Made by a program: the position numbers and the translations under genes. Positions 53,843 through 64,000 of a DNA stretch of 64,000 nt are shown here, one piece after another (within the stretch, counting starts at the first letter, position 1; the number at the start of each line of letters is the position of its first letter). The DNA comes from Symbiodinium natans (lineage: Eukaryota > Sar > Dinophyceae > Suessiales > Symbiodiniaceae). The notes beneath the pieces were generated by a model. It saw nothing but the letters and a program-made list of their open reading frames with translations. It did not search any database and was not told where the DNA came from. Where the stretch lies: NCBI GenBank assembly GCA_905221605.1, contig CAJNDS010000547.1, forward strand, positions 51,786-115,785, read 5' to 3'.

Positions 53843-54517
53843 TCATGTCCAAGTGCACTCGCGCCAGAGCCCCTTAGCCTTTCCACGAGCAAGGCTCAGG
53901 ACTGCCATGCCAAAGCTGCACACCTTTCCTCGATAAGACGTGCTCATGACGTCTTCAAACGGGGTGGTCCCTGTTTGGCGTTGGCCAAATCTGTTGAGGA
54001 GCCAGCTTGCATGCCGGGTCGCCCACGAATGAAGTGGGTGCTTTGTTGACACAGTCTTTCCACTGCGGGCCTCGTACATAGAGAGCAACCCACCTGCCTG
54101 CAAGCGGGTTTGATGTACAGCGGACTCAGCTCCCCCATTGGACTGATGCTCACCTTCGGGCACTTGATCAAACAGTGTTTTGTGACCAAGCCGGGCTCGA
54201 CGCTGGATGATGGCATCGCGGAGGGCCAAGCACACGTTTTCAGGGTCGCAACGAAGCTTCACGGTGGAGTATCCCAACATGTTGAGCAACCTGGTGACTT
54301 CACTTGCGAGGTAGGCTTTGGTGGTTCCGCCTCCTCGTTTGGGAACCGGGATGGCTTCTCGCCACCCACTGAACTCGTCTCGTAAGACGAGCGACACAAG
54401 TTTGTCCTTGCTGTCCTCTTCACGACCTGTGAATGCAAAGTCATATGCGATTGTCGGAACACCATGCTGCGTCACATCGGTTGGCTTGTGAGCATCGGAT
54501 CGGCTCTTGTGCTCAGA
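53843..54517 (-). pseudogene. H2-family integrase core, inverted, cut by copy B
   Basis: On minus: YDFAFTGREEDSKDKLVSLV with the first core Asp, LRCDPENVCLAL with the second, and EHQSNGGAESAVHQTRL with the conserved Glu region. Then LHSWATRHASWLLNRFGQ and a C-terminal FEDVMSTSYRGKVCSFG. The opposite orientation to the adjacent protease implies another inversion. The upstream part is separated by copy B and lies beyond the window. Confidence 0.78.
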
Positions 54518-54893
54518 CGTGAAAAACCGAAGGTCCCTCTGGTACCTTTTCCCTTGAAAGCACGAACCCTGACCTCTCACGCAAGTGCGGACAACTCTCT
54601 CTTTTTCACAGTCATAGCCACTTGAGCCAAAAGTCACGAAGTGCACAAACTAAACGAATTCTCTCTTGTGAGCTTAAACTCAGCTTCAGAACGAAGTTCC
54701 TACACACTGCACACTCACTTTAAATAGCGTATTGGGCAAAAACACACTCGTATGATTTCCTTGGAAATCAACGAGGCATAAACCATCGAGGATGGGATCA
54801 CACGGATTCCCAATCACTCCGAAGCAAAACAAACCTATACAAGCTGATCCAAAACATGACAAAAACATCACTGATCAGCCACAATCTTCCACC
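54518..54893 (-). repeat. 3' LTR of copy B
   Basis: 376 bp, three or so substitutions from the copy A LTRs, with the same TTTTGGCTCAAG site. Confidence 0.93.
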
Positions 54894-55630
54894 CCCCGCA
54901 TTTTGCTGAGGGTTCATGTCAAAGATCTGAAGTCCAAGCCCAGCTCGGCACTTCAACACTAAGGGGATGCCCTGGCCACATTCCCTTGGTGCGTACTCGC
55001 CACCAAACGAAACAAACAACACACCAGTCGATCTCTGACATCAAACTTAAAACTCATGCAAGATCCCACCATCAGGCAGGTTGTCCTGGGTCCACATCAC
55101 TGGTAACCCAAGAGTTCGTTGTCCAAACACGTGAAAAACGAATTAAACTTGCATCCACCTGCACTGGGGCAGGGTTGTCTTGGAACGAATCCAAGAGTTC
55201 GTGGTGACAAACACGTGAAAACGAATTAATGCAAGCTTCAGATGTTTCCCACTCAGCACTCGACCTTGTCGTGGTACTCCTCCTCAGTCTCGCATCTTCC
55301 AGGTCACCAAACTCACCAACTAGCATCGGCTAGCTGATCCTTCAGGAAAAGATTGGCTTCATAGTTTCGCTTCTTCCAGCGTACCATCAGCCAAAAACGT
55401 CTTCAGAGGTGGCAATCAGACGCCTTGCAGAAGGAGCTATAGAGTCCCTCGTTGAGTTTCATCATCATTTTGCCTCCTCTTTGCAAACTTCTCATGCACT
55501 GAAACAAGGGCTCACACTAACCAGAAAAATCGCGGGCGCTCCATGGCGGCAACGCGGCCATGGCTTCCAAAAAAAATGGCTGCGGGTTTCACTCACCCAC
55601 CCAACCACTGAGATCACTTAGCATCTCAGT
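54894..55630 (-). other. 3' untranslated region of copy B
   Basis: Near-identical to 43498-44232, including the two imperfect direct repeats. Confidence 0.7.
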
Positions 55631-58600
55631 TCATTCTTCATCCTCTTCGCCCTTCTTCTCGCCAGCTCCAGTTGACTCCATCAACTTGGCGCGGCGCTCC
55701 TTGGCGGCTTCCTTCATCTCCGCCAACTCAGCCGTCCTCGTTTCCATCATCACCTCCTGCGAAGATCGGCTAGGCTCAGCTGGCGTCTCCGCAGGCCTCT
55801 CAGTTGGCTGGTCTCCAACCTTTCTCTTCTTCTCTTCCAACATCAGCTCCAAATCGGCAACACTAAAGCTTGCCTTCACACGCTCAGCAATCTGCGCGAT
55901 AGCTGCTGCATCCAACTCAGATGGTACAACTGACACAGGCGAGCGAACCGCTTCGCCTTCCAGCTTTGCTCTCTTAGCAGCTTCTTCCTCGGCAGCTGAA
56001 AGGTCGGCGATGCGCTTGCGCTTTCGCTCAGCTTCCTCGAACTCTCGGTCTTGCTGTTCCGCTGCAGCCTTGAGGATCCGCTTCAGGTCCTTTTCCTCCT
56101 TCTCGAGTTTCCCAACATTCTCACCCATGATCCCAAAGGCTTGCTGCCACATGTCGGCAGGCAACGTCAAGTTGAACCTCACCACATAGTCGGTCGGCAA
56201 GTGCCACTTACACTTGCAGATCCACACAACACCGCTTCGAGTCTCACTCGCAACCACCTTCTTCCAGCTTGCCGCCCTCTGCGTGTCGGTGATCTCCTCT
56301 TTCTTTTTCTCCAGGTCCTCCAAGAATCCTGCAACAGACTCCATCACGGATCTGTAGTGGCTGTAGGCCACAAACGACCACTTGGGGACTGGTCTCTCCC
56401 TCAGCTCCGGCTCGTGAATCCGAAGTGTATCACACGACAACATCGAAATCACTCGCACTCGCTCCACCAGTTCCTTAAACACCAAGGATCCTTCCTTTGC
56501 ACTTCTCTTCCAGCGCAACACCCATGGGGGATAATACGAGCTCTCAGCTTCATCCTCCATGATCCTCTCTGCTCCCAAAATGGGTAGCATGCACAACAGA
56601 TCCACCATCCGCAAGACTCCGAGGTCCTGGTGCTCACCCAGAAGCAAAACAGGGACTATCCCTTTTCTCTTCAAGTACCTCACGAAGCTCAACATCGCCA
56701 GGCCACACGTTCCCGGCGGTACTTCCATGTACAGTCCTCCTTCATTCACTGCCATCTCCCAGATGATGGCCTTGCCACCAATCTGTCCACGGACATCCAA
56801 GATTCCGAAGATCTTCGTGGGTTTCTCCTGTAGCTCACACACCTCCTGGATGGGCTTCACCAGCTTCTCGTATGAGCTTTGATAGCGCACCATATCCTTG
56901 TCGGATAGCGTGCCTACCACGTCCTTGAGCTCTAGCTCATCCACTGGAGTTCCGCGCCGGCAGATACTCCATGACACATCACCGAACCACTTCGGCGGCT
57001 CTGGATCCGCCAGCTCCGGAAACACGTCGACCATCCGTTCAATCACCTTCGGCATGGCCTTGGGTTTCGGTGCAGCTTGGCCTGAGCCTCGGCTTTCACC
57101 TTTATCACCCCTTTTTCCAGCAGCTCGGCGCTCCTTCTCTGCCTCTCGGAGATGGAATGCATGGCTTGCATCCGTGCCAGAGACTGTCACAGTCTGTTTG
57201 CACTTTTCGCACTTGGGCTTGCCACTTTCATCCCAGCTCAACCCGGCAGCATGCTCGGATCTGAACAACCATTTGCAAACCTTACACCAAAAGGGGCTTT
57301 TCATCTCAGCACCCTGCTCACCCTTCCTGCTGTCTTCAGCTGCCATTTTCCTGTCCTTCACCAAAGGTACAGGCTCCAGGCTAGGGCTAGCTTCCGTGGT
57401 GCTTGAACCAAAGCTTTTGCGGTTGGACCATAAATCCATTTCTTGAACCTCAGGGGAAGAGTCTTCACGAAGGGTTTCGGGACTTCTAAGTTGGAAATTT
57501 TCAAAAACTTCGCCACACTTTTTCACACTTTTCAACGATCCAACTTGCTCCACACTGCATCCAGTTGCCTCGGCACACTGGCATGCCTGAACTCCAACCC
57601 TTGGTCGGATTCCACAGATCCTCCACACCTGCTGCACATCTTCACCAGGGTATATACCCATAGCTTGCTGGTGCTGACAGAATGTCACTTGACTCAAGCA
57701 CTTTGTAAGAACGTCAGCGATCATTCCCGCTGTCGGGCACCAAATGACCTTCAAGGTCTGAGCTTCCTGTATCCGCTCCTGAAGATAGCAGACAGCGATG
57801 TCTAAGTGGCGAACTCGCCTACTCAACCCACGGTTTAGCAAAACCGCTCTCGCTGAGGAACTGTCAGTGTGCAATCGGATCGTGACATCTGACTCGGCCA
57901 ACTGACCGATCAAAGTCGCAAGTCCCTCACTCTCCTGTACCGCAGTCAAGATGGCTCTCAACTCGGCTTCACAAGAACTCAGCGATACACACCCTTGAAC
58001 TCGAGAGATTCCCTTGATCAGGCATCCTCTATAAAAGATGGCTATGCCCGACACAGATCTTCGTCCTAACGACGCTTGGGGTGCCCAACTGGCATCCGCA
58101 TACACTTCCAGCTGCGCCGGCCCACTGTCCGGTACATTCCCATCAGGGCCAAAGTACTGCCATGCATGGTATTGTCCCTTTAGGAACCTAATCACTTGTC
58201 GCAATGCTTGCTCAAAGCATGCTGTTGGCTTGGACTGTCCTTGCGAAAGAATGGACATCCACCTACTCAGGTCAGGTCTCGACTGACCCCACCATGCAAT
58301 CCGGCCAAGTACTGCTCTGTACCTCGCAGCTGCAGTGTCACTCAACTCAGGATCCGAACCACTTGCTCTGCCCTTCTCGACCGTTTTCACGATGTCCGGA
58401 GGAGCAGTAACCACCTTCAGGTCCTTACAGAACTCTGTCTCGAACAGGGCATCTAAGTATGCCGGGGGCACTCGCATCCTGAGATGACTCCCTTGTCTCT
58501 CAATCTCTCGCCCCAAAAAGGTGATCTTTCCACCAGTGGAAGTGATTCGACCCGTTTCCTTGATCTTCAACTCTCCGTTCAGGGTGTCGGTCACCAACCG

Positions 58601-61600
58601 AATGGCATCTCTAGTGCCACACAGAATCAAATCGTCCACATAGCACAACATGAGGAATCTTTTCCCTCTCACAGTGCCCTCGAAGACGGAAGGTTCCGTT
58701 GGGCATTGCTTCAACCCAACTTTCTTCACAACTGTCGCCAGCTTCAAGTTCCAAGCTTTGGCGGCAACTCTCAAACCATTCATGGCTTGATCCAGAATCA
58801 TAAACACCGGGACATAATAGTCCTTGCAGGCGGAAACATCCTTGGGCAATTGGATAATCGCCTTCGATCCTTTCGGAAGGGGGGAATGCAAGAATGCAGT
58901 GCTAACATCCAAAGTTGCGATATCCATAGCATCTACCGAAGCAATGGCCAAAAGCGTCCGTAACGCTTCTAAAGAAGGAGTCGTAGCACTCAGTCCTAAA
59001 GATGATGCTGTGCTCCCCTTTGCGATGTCTTGCACCACACACCGAGCTCTCACAGCTTCCTTGCCATTCACCACCTTTGGGCCTATGACCCATCGGGTTG
59101 GGATGATCTTTATCCCATGCTGACGAGCAAACTTCTGAGCCTCGTCTGCTCCAACCACTCTCCCTGCTTTGTGAGCAGTCATACTCTGCAGCTCAGTTCG
59201 CCGGCCTTCCACTGTTTTATCCACATCTAATGGACATCCATCTATCTCAGACAGAACACTCGTGGGTCTTGCCAGCCAAACTTGGGATCCACACACCTTC
59301 ATGGACTCCGGGAAAGTGCTATTCTTGTTGAGCAGAATCGAATTGGTCACATGTACCAACTTCGGACTCTCGTCACTGCTTACCATTTTAATAGGACCTT
59401 GAGGCACATCGAGTCTTGGGTCTAAACAAATACGATTGATCAGCCGGGGAACTCGATTGGACTCATCTGGAACTGAGTTCACATCTGAAGTTAAACTCTC
59501 TAAACGCCGGGGAACTCGACTGGACTCATTTGGAACTGAATCCACATCCATTTGAGGTTTTTCTTCCTCCATTGGGATCGCTTCATCCTCAGCGGGAGTT
59601 TCTCCTTCGAAGTATCCAGGTTCCATTGCCTCATCTGGAATCCCTTTGTAAGGCAAACTTGGATCCTCAAAATCCTCCATGTCAACATCCACAACTTCTG
59701 TCGCAGGTGTTGGGACGCTTTGCTTCTCCTCCAACTTGGGATCTGGTCGACTCTCATAGGTGATCTTCGGGCGTTTCAGGAGTGAAGGCTCACTTCCAGA
59801 CTCCATCACCCCCGCATCCTTTGAGCTTCTCTGGTCCATTTTTGGAGTTTCCTCTGTTGGTTCTTTCGATTCCAACCGTTGTCGTTGAGCTTTCAACCAA
59901 TCATCATACCGTTTTCGGCATTCAGCATTGTGGTTGGCTTTTCCTCTTTTTGGACCACACGCAGGACAGTTCGCTGTGCCACCATGTTCCTTCACCCATG
60001 CAGCTGGAGGTCCAACTTTGCTCATGTCGGTGGTCGGTCCCTCAGACACTCGGCCCTCAAAGGCCTTGTCCGCTTCACCTTCAATCCGATCGGGCACACC
60101 ATCCTCTTTCTCCTTCAGAATCGGGGGAGCCAATGTATCCGATGGATCATGCTCCTTGAGCAAATGTTGACAATGCTCCAACCCAATCTTCAACGGAACG
60201 ATGTGCTTGATGGACTTTGCTCGAAAGTGTTTTGGACAACCATCCACCATGGCACTCACAACATGAGTCAAGCCACCAACTTCAGGGTACACATAGGCTG
60301 CTTCCACAAACCGGGAGAGCGCCGTGGTTTTCATCGAATCCGGTAGCTCAGCCAGAACTGTAGCACCTATCAACGACGATCCACACTCATGGAGGGATCT
60401 CTGTAGTACCAACTCCTGGGGTGATTTCTTCCCATCAAAGGCAGCTGCATGGTGATTGTGCATTGCAGCACAGTAAATCAGACCAAACTCAAACGCTCGA
60501 GGACTTCTTTTCAAGTCAAAGCCCTGCGCTCGTAGATCCAACCTCACCGTGCTGAACAACTCCTTGAGTGTTCTCACTGCCCTTTCCACACCACCAACCG
60601 CTTCATGTCCCTGCGGAGGTGCTCTTTGGGTCACAATCCTAATCCCCAGATTGGCTCTCTTGATGAGGGCGCTCACCGCTGTCTCGCTGTCTGTCCTCAA
60701 CAGTACAGCAGACCCTGCAATGTCCAGTCCGAAAGCATTCATCCAATAACGAATCCAGCTGGAGGTATTGTCAGCATTGGTCCCTACCAACAGACATCCA
60801 ATCATTCTGGTTGACATTTCAGTCATGACCAGTACTTTCATGTTGGGAGCCGTCGGCTGGTCTTTCGCAAAAGTACCAGTTACCAGGTTGATGAAGCAGA
60901 AATCTGCTTGCAACGCCACGGGTCGGTCTTGAGCATCCTTGGTCCGACGATGCTGGGTTGTTCCTCTTGTCATCCGACAATGAGGACATTCGGACGAAAA
61001 AGGAATGTGGCCTCGCATCCGATGCAGCTCCATTTCTTCTTGCTTTTTCTTGGTCATTGACTGCACTGACTGCATCTGATCAACCTCCATCGGTCGTTGG
61101 CCATCATCCACATCCATGGGTCGAACCTCAGTTCTTCCAAAGGTTACTTTCTTTCGCTTTCCAGCATCACCTTGCAGGTAGATCCAAGGACATCCAGCCC
61201 AGGATACTCCATATCCCATGACTCCTTTCTTCTCGTGTCGCAGCGAAATTTCTCTTCGAGTGAACTTCACTTCCCAACCAGTATTCACCATCTGCTCGGT
61301 GCTCAAGATGTTGTGAGCCACATCTGCTACAACTCCAGTCACACACACCGATGTCAAACCAAGATACTGCTTTCCTTCATACATAGGCAGCAAGGCTCGG
61401 ATGCGAACTCGCTCGAAGACATTCACCGGGGTATCGTTGGCTGCTGAGTACCTCTCATTAGGTCCCAACGCCTTCCGATCCAAGATCTGGAACTCATCCA
61501 AGTATCTTTTCGCAATCACAGTCACCGATGCTCCTGAGTCAATCAACCACCATTTGCTTGCATCATCCTTTTCCATGCTTTTGACTTGATTCATCGGAGG

Positions 61601-63625
61601 TTTCATCAAAGACCGAACTGACTTAGATGGCAACATCTGAGATAAATCGGTAGAGATCCGATGCTCCAACTCGGCAATCCGGACTCTCGTCTCAACTTCC
61701 CATGACCAATCTATCTCATCAGTACTCCGGGGAATCCACTCTTTTCTCACTTCATCGAGCAATCCTTCCAGAGGTTGCAACACAGATTCCACTCGGGCCT
61801 CTGACTCAGGTTCATTCCATTCACCTCCAGTTAGCTGGTAGTCACTCGACTCACCCTCTTGGGAGACTTCAGCAACTGTCTTCCCCTTTCCTTTGCCTTT
61901 TCCTTTGGGCTTTCCCTTTTCGGGCTTCTTCTTGGGATCTCCTTTTGCCTTGGCTTTCGCCTTAGCATTGGGGGAATTGGGCTTCTTGCCTGAATCTCCC
62001 TCCTTATACCAGCAATCGCGGGCATAATGTCCCTTTCCACCACACACATAGCACTCCACATCCTTCTTGTTCTGGCTTGAAGCTCGTTTGCCAGCACCTT
62101 TGCTTGATTCGCGCTTGCCTTTCTGTTCCTTTCCTTTGCCTTTTGGTTTTCCTTCGTTGCCCTTTCCCTCATTGGGATCTCGAAAAGGTTGAAGCTTCGT
62201 GCCAGGGGCTTCTGACCACACCCTTTGTTGCACCTCAAACTTCAGAGCAACTCTTTTCAGATCTTCAAACGATTCACTATCGCCATGCAACAAGCAATGG
62301 CTTCTACACCGATCTGGCAAACTGCGCAGCAAAACCATAACCGAATCCGCTTCTTGGATCTGCAAACCACCAGCATGCACATCGGGATCAAGACTATTGA
62401 GCAGCTTGGTGTACTTGTTCAACTCATGCTCAATCTTTCGAATGATCTCCGGAATACTGGGTGCTTTCACGGTTTGATTCACCAGCTGCGACCGAAAGAA
62501 CAGGCATTCAGCTCGCGACTTCAGGCAAAACTCCTTCGCCAGCAATCTCAAAGCCACAAAACCAGATTGTTGATAAGTGCTCTCACTTTCAACATATGTC
62601 TGCAAAATCAGAGAACTCTTCTCATGATTTGCAAAAGTCTGTCGCAGGATGTGCATCAGCCTCGTCGACCTCTTCTGTTGCTCCACAGTAAGTCGATCCT
62701 GTTTCAGCCGAGACTCTTCTTGAGTCTTCACCGCATGCATGAGCTCATTGGGAAACACTTCTGAACCCAAACCAACCCAACTGGTCAGCTTCTCCATCCA
62801 GGTCAAGAATCCAAGAGCTTCAGAGATGCGATCCTTCCAAGACGAAAAGTCAATGGTCGGCAAACTGGGCAACCATTTGTCCGATCGAGCAAACACATCC
62901 CTTTCCCTTTCTTGCTCCAGAGGGGGAGGTCTCAGTGGGGGACTTGGGCTCGCCATCCGAAAAAGCTGGGTCCCCTTCGCAGGAGTACCCACTGGCGATG
63001 CACCTTGACATCCCGAAGAAGAACTTGGCATGTTCTCAGGAACACCATCCTGAGGTAAGGGGGGATTCACCTGTTGCTGTTGCTGTGGCTGCTGTTGCTG
63101 ATGCTGCTGTATCATCCACTGCTGATGCTGCTGCTGTTGCTGCACCATGGACGAAGTTATCGTTTGCATAAACTGCTGTTGCTGCACAACCAGTTGCTGC
63201 ATCATGCTTTCCAATTCTCGCACTTGTCTCGTCAACCCTTGCACGTCGGGTGATGTTTGTGATGGTGTCACCACAGGTTGAGGAGGTCCAGTGGATAGTC
63301 CTGGTGGTAACGAAGGACTTCCTACCGCTTGCTGAGGCAAACCAGGGGGAAACGAAGGGCCTCCCATTGTCTGTTGGGGTGCTCCAGTAGCTACCCCATG
63401 AGGGCTTCTGGCGGGAGTTCGACCGCTGGGCACTGGGCCATACACAGGTTGGCTTCCTTGTGCCAAACCTTGCACCCACAGTGGGTTGGGATTTCCCAAA
63501 CCCGGAAAAGGGTCTACCCTTCGCCTTGTCTCAGCATCCATGATGGGCACAGAGCTTCCACGCTCTCGTCCACCTCTTGGACTCCTCACATGAGCTCCAC
63601 TGGTATGTGGGGATGTATTCAACAT
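55631..63625 (-). CDS. Copy B gag-pol polyprotein, intact, 2664 residues
   Basis: Single open frame from ATG 63625. Approximate residues: Pro-rich and Gln-rich gag N-terminus; capsid-like region 260-480; zinc knuckle CYVCGGKGHYARDC at 525; aspartic protease WWLIDSGASVTVIA at 690-700; integrase HHCC (HRMRGHIPFSSECPHC) at 866-885 and core from 905 (DFCFINLV, RTDSETAVSALI, EAVGGVERAV); copia RT 1490-1720 with CYVDDLILCG at 1662; RNase H 1840-1970 (VYADASW, SSCEAEL, HTDSSSA, ADVLTKCL). Order PR-IN-RT-RH is Ty1/copia. It ends with ~690 extra residues: a CX2C...CX2C zinc-like motif at about 2110 (FWCKVCKWLF, CEKCKQ), an unrecognised globular region, and a Lys/Glu coiled-coil at about 2500-2560. No frame disruption and all catalytic motifs present, so it could be active. 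Confidence 0.95.
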   Translation of the reverse strand: MLNTSPHTSGAHVRSPRGGRERGSSVPIMDAETRRRVDPFPGLGNPNPLWVQGLAQGSQPVYGPVPSGRTPARSPHGVATGAPQQTMGGPSFPPGLPQQAVGSPSLPPGLSTGPPQPVVTPSQTSPDVQGLTRQVRELESMMQQLVVQQQQFMQTITSSMVQQQQQHQQWMIQQHQQQQPQQQQQVNPPLPQDGVPENMPSSSSGCQGASPVGTPAKGTQLFRMASPSPPLRPPPLEQERERDVFARSDKWLPSLPTIDFSSWKDRISEALGFLTWMEKLTSWVGLGSEVFPNELMHAVKTQEESRLKQDRLTVEQQKRSTRLMHILRQTFANHEKSSLILQTYVESESTYQQSGFVALRLLAKEFCLKSRAECLFFRSQLVNQTVKAPSIPEIIRKIEHELNKYTKLLNSLDPDVHAGGLQIQEADSVMVLLRSLPDRCRSHCLLHGDSESFEDLKRVALKFEVQQRVWSEAPGTKLQPFRDPNEGKGNEGKPKGKGKEQKGKRESSKGAGKRASSQNKKDVECYVCGGKGHYARDCWYKEGDSGKKPNSPNAKAKAKAKGDPKKKPEKGKPKGKGKGKGKTVAEVSQEGESSDYQLTGGEWNEPESEARVESVLQPLEGLLDEVRKEWIPRSTDEIDWSWEVETRVRIAELEHRISTDLSQMLPSKSVRSLMKPPMNQVKSMEKDDASKWWLIDSGASVTVIAKRYLDEFQILDRKALGPNERYSAANDTPVNVFERVRIRALLPMYEGKQYLGLTSVCVTGVVADVAHNILSTEQMVNTGWEVKFTRREISLRHEKKGVMGYGVSWAGCPWIYLQGDAGKRKKVTFGRTEVRPMDVDDGQRPMEVDQMQSVQSMTKKKQEEMELHRMRGHIPFSSECPHCRMTRGTTQHRRTKDAQDRPVALQADFCFINLVTGTFAKDQPTAPNMKVLVMTEMSTRMIGCLLVGTNADNTSSWIRYWMNAFGLDIAGSAVLLRTDSETAVSALIKRANLGIRIVTQRAPPQGHEAVGGVERAVRTLKELFSTVRLDLRAQGFDLKRSPRAFEFGLIYCAAMHNHHAAAFDGKKSPQELVLQRSLHECGSSLIGATVLAELPDSMKTTALSRFVEAAYVYPEVGGLTHVVSAMVDGCPKHFRAKSIKHIVPLKIGLEHCQHLLKEHDPSDTLAPPILKEKEDGVPDRIEGEADKAFEGRVSEGPTTDMSKVGPPAAWVKEHGGTANCPACGPKRGKANHNAECRKRYDDWLKAQRQRLESKEPTEETPKMDQRSSKDAGVMESGSEPSLLKRPKITYESRPDPKLEEKQSVPTPATEVVDVDMEDFEDPSLPYKGIPDEAMEPGYFEGETPAEDEAIPMEEEKPQMDVDSVPNESSRVPRRLESLTSDVNSVPDESNRVPRLINRICLDPRLDVPQGPIKMVSSDESPKLVHVTNSILLNKNSTFPESMKVCGSQVWLARPTSVLSEIDGCPLDVDKTVEGRRTELQSMTAHKAGRVVGADEAQKFARQHGIKIIPTRWVIGPKVVNGKEAVRARCVVQDIAKGSTASSLGLSATTPSLEALRTLLAIASVDAMDIATLDVSTAFLHSPLPKGSKAIIQLPKDVSACKDYYVPVFMILDQAMNGLRVAAKAWNLKLATVVKKVGLKQCPTEPSVFEGTVRGKRFLMLCYVDDLILCGTRDAIRLVTDTLNGELKIKETGRITSTGGKITFLGREIERQGSHLRMRVPPAYLDALFETEFCKDLKVVTAPPDIVKTVEKGRASGSDPELSDTAAARYRAVLGRIAWWGQSRPDLSRWMSILSQGQSKPTACFEQALRQVIRFLKGQYHAWQYFGPDGNVPDSGPAQLEVYADASWAPQASLGRRSVSGIAIFYRGCLIKGISRVQGCVSLSSCEAELRAILTAVQESEGLATLIGQLAESDVTIRLHTDSSSARAVLLNRGLSRRVRHLDIAVCYLQERIQEAQTLKVIWCPTAGMIADVLTKCLSQVTFCQHQQAMGIYPGEDVQQVWRICGIRPRVGVQACQCAEATGCSVEQVGSLKSVKKCGEVFENFQLRSPETLREDSSPEVQEMDLWSNRKSFGSSTTEASPSLEPVPLVKDRKMAAEDSRKGEQGAEMKSPFWCKVCKWLFRSEHAAGLSWDESGKPKCEKCKQTVTVSGTDASHAFHLREAEKERRAAGKRGDKGESRGSGQAAPKPKAMPKVIERMVDVFPELADPEPPKWFGDVSWSICRRGTPVDELELKDVVGTLSDKDMVRYQSSYEKLVKPIQEVCELQEKPTKIFGILDVRGQIGGKAIIWEMAVNEGGLYMEVPPGTCGLAMLSFVRYLKRKGIVPVLLLGEHQDLGVLRMVDLLCMLPILGAERIMEDEAESSYYPPWVLRWKRSAKEGSLVFKELVERVRVISMLSCDTLRIHEPELRERPVPKWSFVAYSHYRSVMESVAGFLEDLEKKKEEITDTQRAASWKKVVASETRSGVVWICKCKWHLPTDYVVRFNLTLPADMWQQAFGIMGENVGKLEKEEKDLKRILKAAAEQQDREFEEAERKRKRIADLSAAEEEAAKRAKLEGEAVRSPVSVVPSELDAAAIAQIAERVKASFSVADLELMLEEKKRKVGDQPTERPAETPAEPSRSSQEVMMETRTAELAEMKEAAKERRAKLMESTGAGEKKGEEDEE

Positions 63626-63636
63626 AGTTCCTGAAC

Positions 63637-64000
63637 TCAGGCTCCAGCCTGCAGTCTCTCCACAACGTCTTCTGGCGAAAATTCTCTCACCAACACCAGA
63701 TGGTCCAGGCTCCTGAAGAACCTTAGTTCTACTCTACCAAGCACCGTATTCCTCCAAGCTCGGTCACAACCAATCCAGTTCCAGACAAACCACCTTGCCC
63801 GGGCTCCAAAGTGCCTCAACAGCCGCTGAACCAACTGCTTCCAAGCCTGATGAGTCCGGATCCGCCTCCTCACAGGGTAGGCTTCCCGGTACTCACTTAC
63901 ACGGTCCGAGTACAAGAGATTCCGGTCCACTGGCAGTCTGGGCTCCAAACCCAAACTTGCCTCCAGGCACTCACAGAGTCCTGACAGACAACCAAAGACC
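63637..64000 (-). CDS. Copy B ORF0, leader ORF, cut by the window edge
   Basis: Same frame and end as copy A ORF0. The start codon would lie just past 64000. Only a few differences from copy A. Confidence 0.45.
   Translation of the reverse strand, partial: VFGCLSGLCECLEASLGLEPRLPVDRNLLYSDRVSEYREAYPVRRRIRTHQAWKQLVQRLLRHFGARARWFVWNWIGCDRAWRNTVLGRVELRFFRSLDHLVLVREFSPEDVVERLQAGA

Larger units (their letters stand above)
54518..64000 (-). mobile_element. Copia-type LTR retrotransposon, copy B (runs off the right edge)
   Basis: Same family and orientation as copy A. The 3' LTR, 3' untranslated region, full gag-pol and most of the leader are present. The 5' LTR must begin about 40 bases past the window, by comparison with copy A. 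The left flank TCAGA (54513-54517) is the predicted target duplication. It sits in the inverted H2 integrase. Confidence 0.92.

Overview
The window looks like a nuclear fragment of a dinoflagellate, probably of the Symbiodinium type. The evidence is: plant-type TTTAGGG telomere-like repeats scattered over the first 18 kb; many CCCH zinc-finger proteins; an RCC1-repeat gene on a single exon; dense Ty1/copia retrotransposons; and, inside the LTRs of two element families, sequence matching the 3' half of the dinoflagellate spliced leader (DinoSL, ending TTTTGGCTCAAG). No bacterial operon, rRNA, tRNA or CRISPR feature was seen.

Layout. 1-3642 is a gene-poor mosaic of short TTTAGGG/CCCTAAA arrays in alternating orientation. 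3643-12379 is a complete 8737-bp LTR element lying in telomere-like repeat. It has 208-bp LTRs that differ at two positions, a perfect 5-bp target duplication (TAGGG), a primer site that matches an initiator-tRNA half, and a polypurine tract. It encodes no recognisable protease, integrase or reverse transcriptase. Instead it carries a WW/S1-like/double-MLLE/double-CCCH protein, an antisense ORF, and a triple-CCCH protein. I consider this the most novel object in the window. 12385-18268 returns to telomere-like mosaic, with an RCC1-like gene at 15907-17235 and a 9-bp variant array at 17766-17928.

18269-28744 is a tandem duplication of a roughly 5-kb unit carrying a multi-exon minus-strand CCCH gene. 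A third, decayed fragment follows. At 29518-30432 (minus) there is an intact PNPOx-like plus DUF2470 gene (HugZ / glutamyl-tRNA-reductase-binding-protein type).

32.2-64.0 kb is a retrotransposon graveyard with young insertions. It holds a copia RNase H relic (32257-33387); a scrambled, decayed copia copy C (33741-37698) interrupted by about 1.35 kb of foreign DNA; and two decayed copies (H1 and H2) of a second copia-like family with an extra ORF before gag and a SAP-like domain before integrase. A ~1-kb inversion joins H1 and H2. Two nearly identical copia elements of a third, large type (same family as copy C) sit inside H2: copy A (43122-52967, target duplication CAGGG, two frameshifting deletions) and copy B (54518 to beyond the right edge, with an intact 2664-codon gag-pol). 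Their pol carries a ~690-residue C-terminal extension of unknown function after RNase H.

The reading here rests on manual pattern recognition. Domain calls from short motifs (S1-like, SAM-like, SAP-like) and exon boundaries are tentative.
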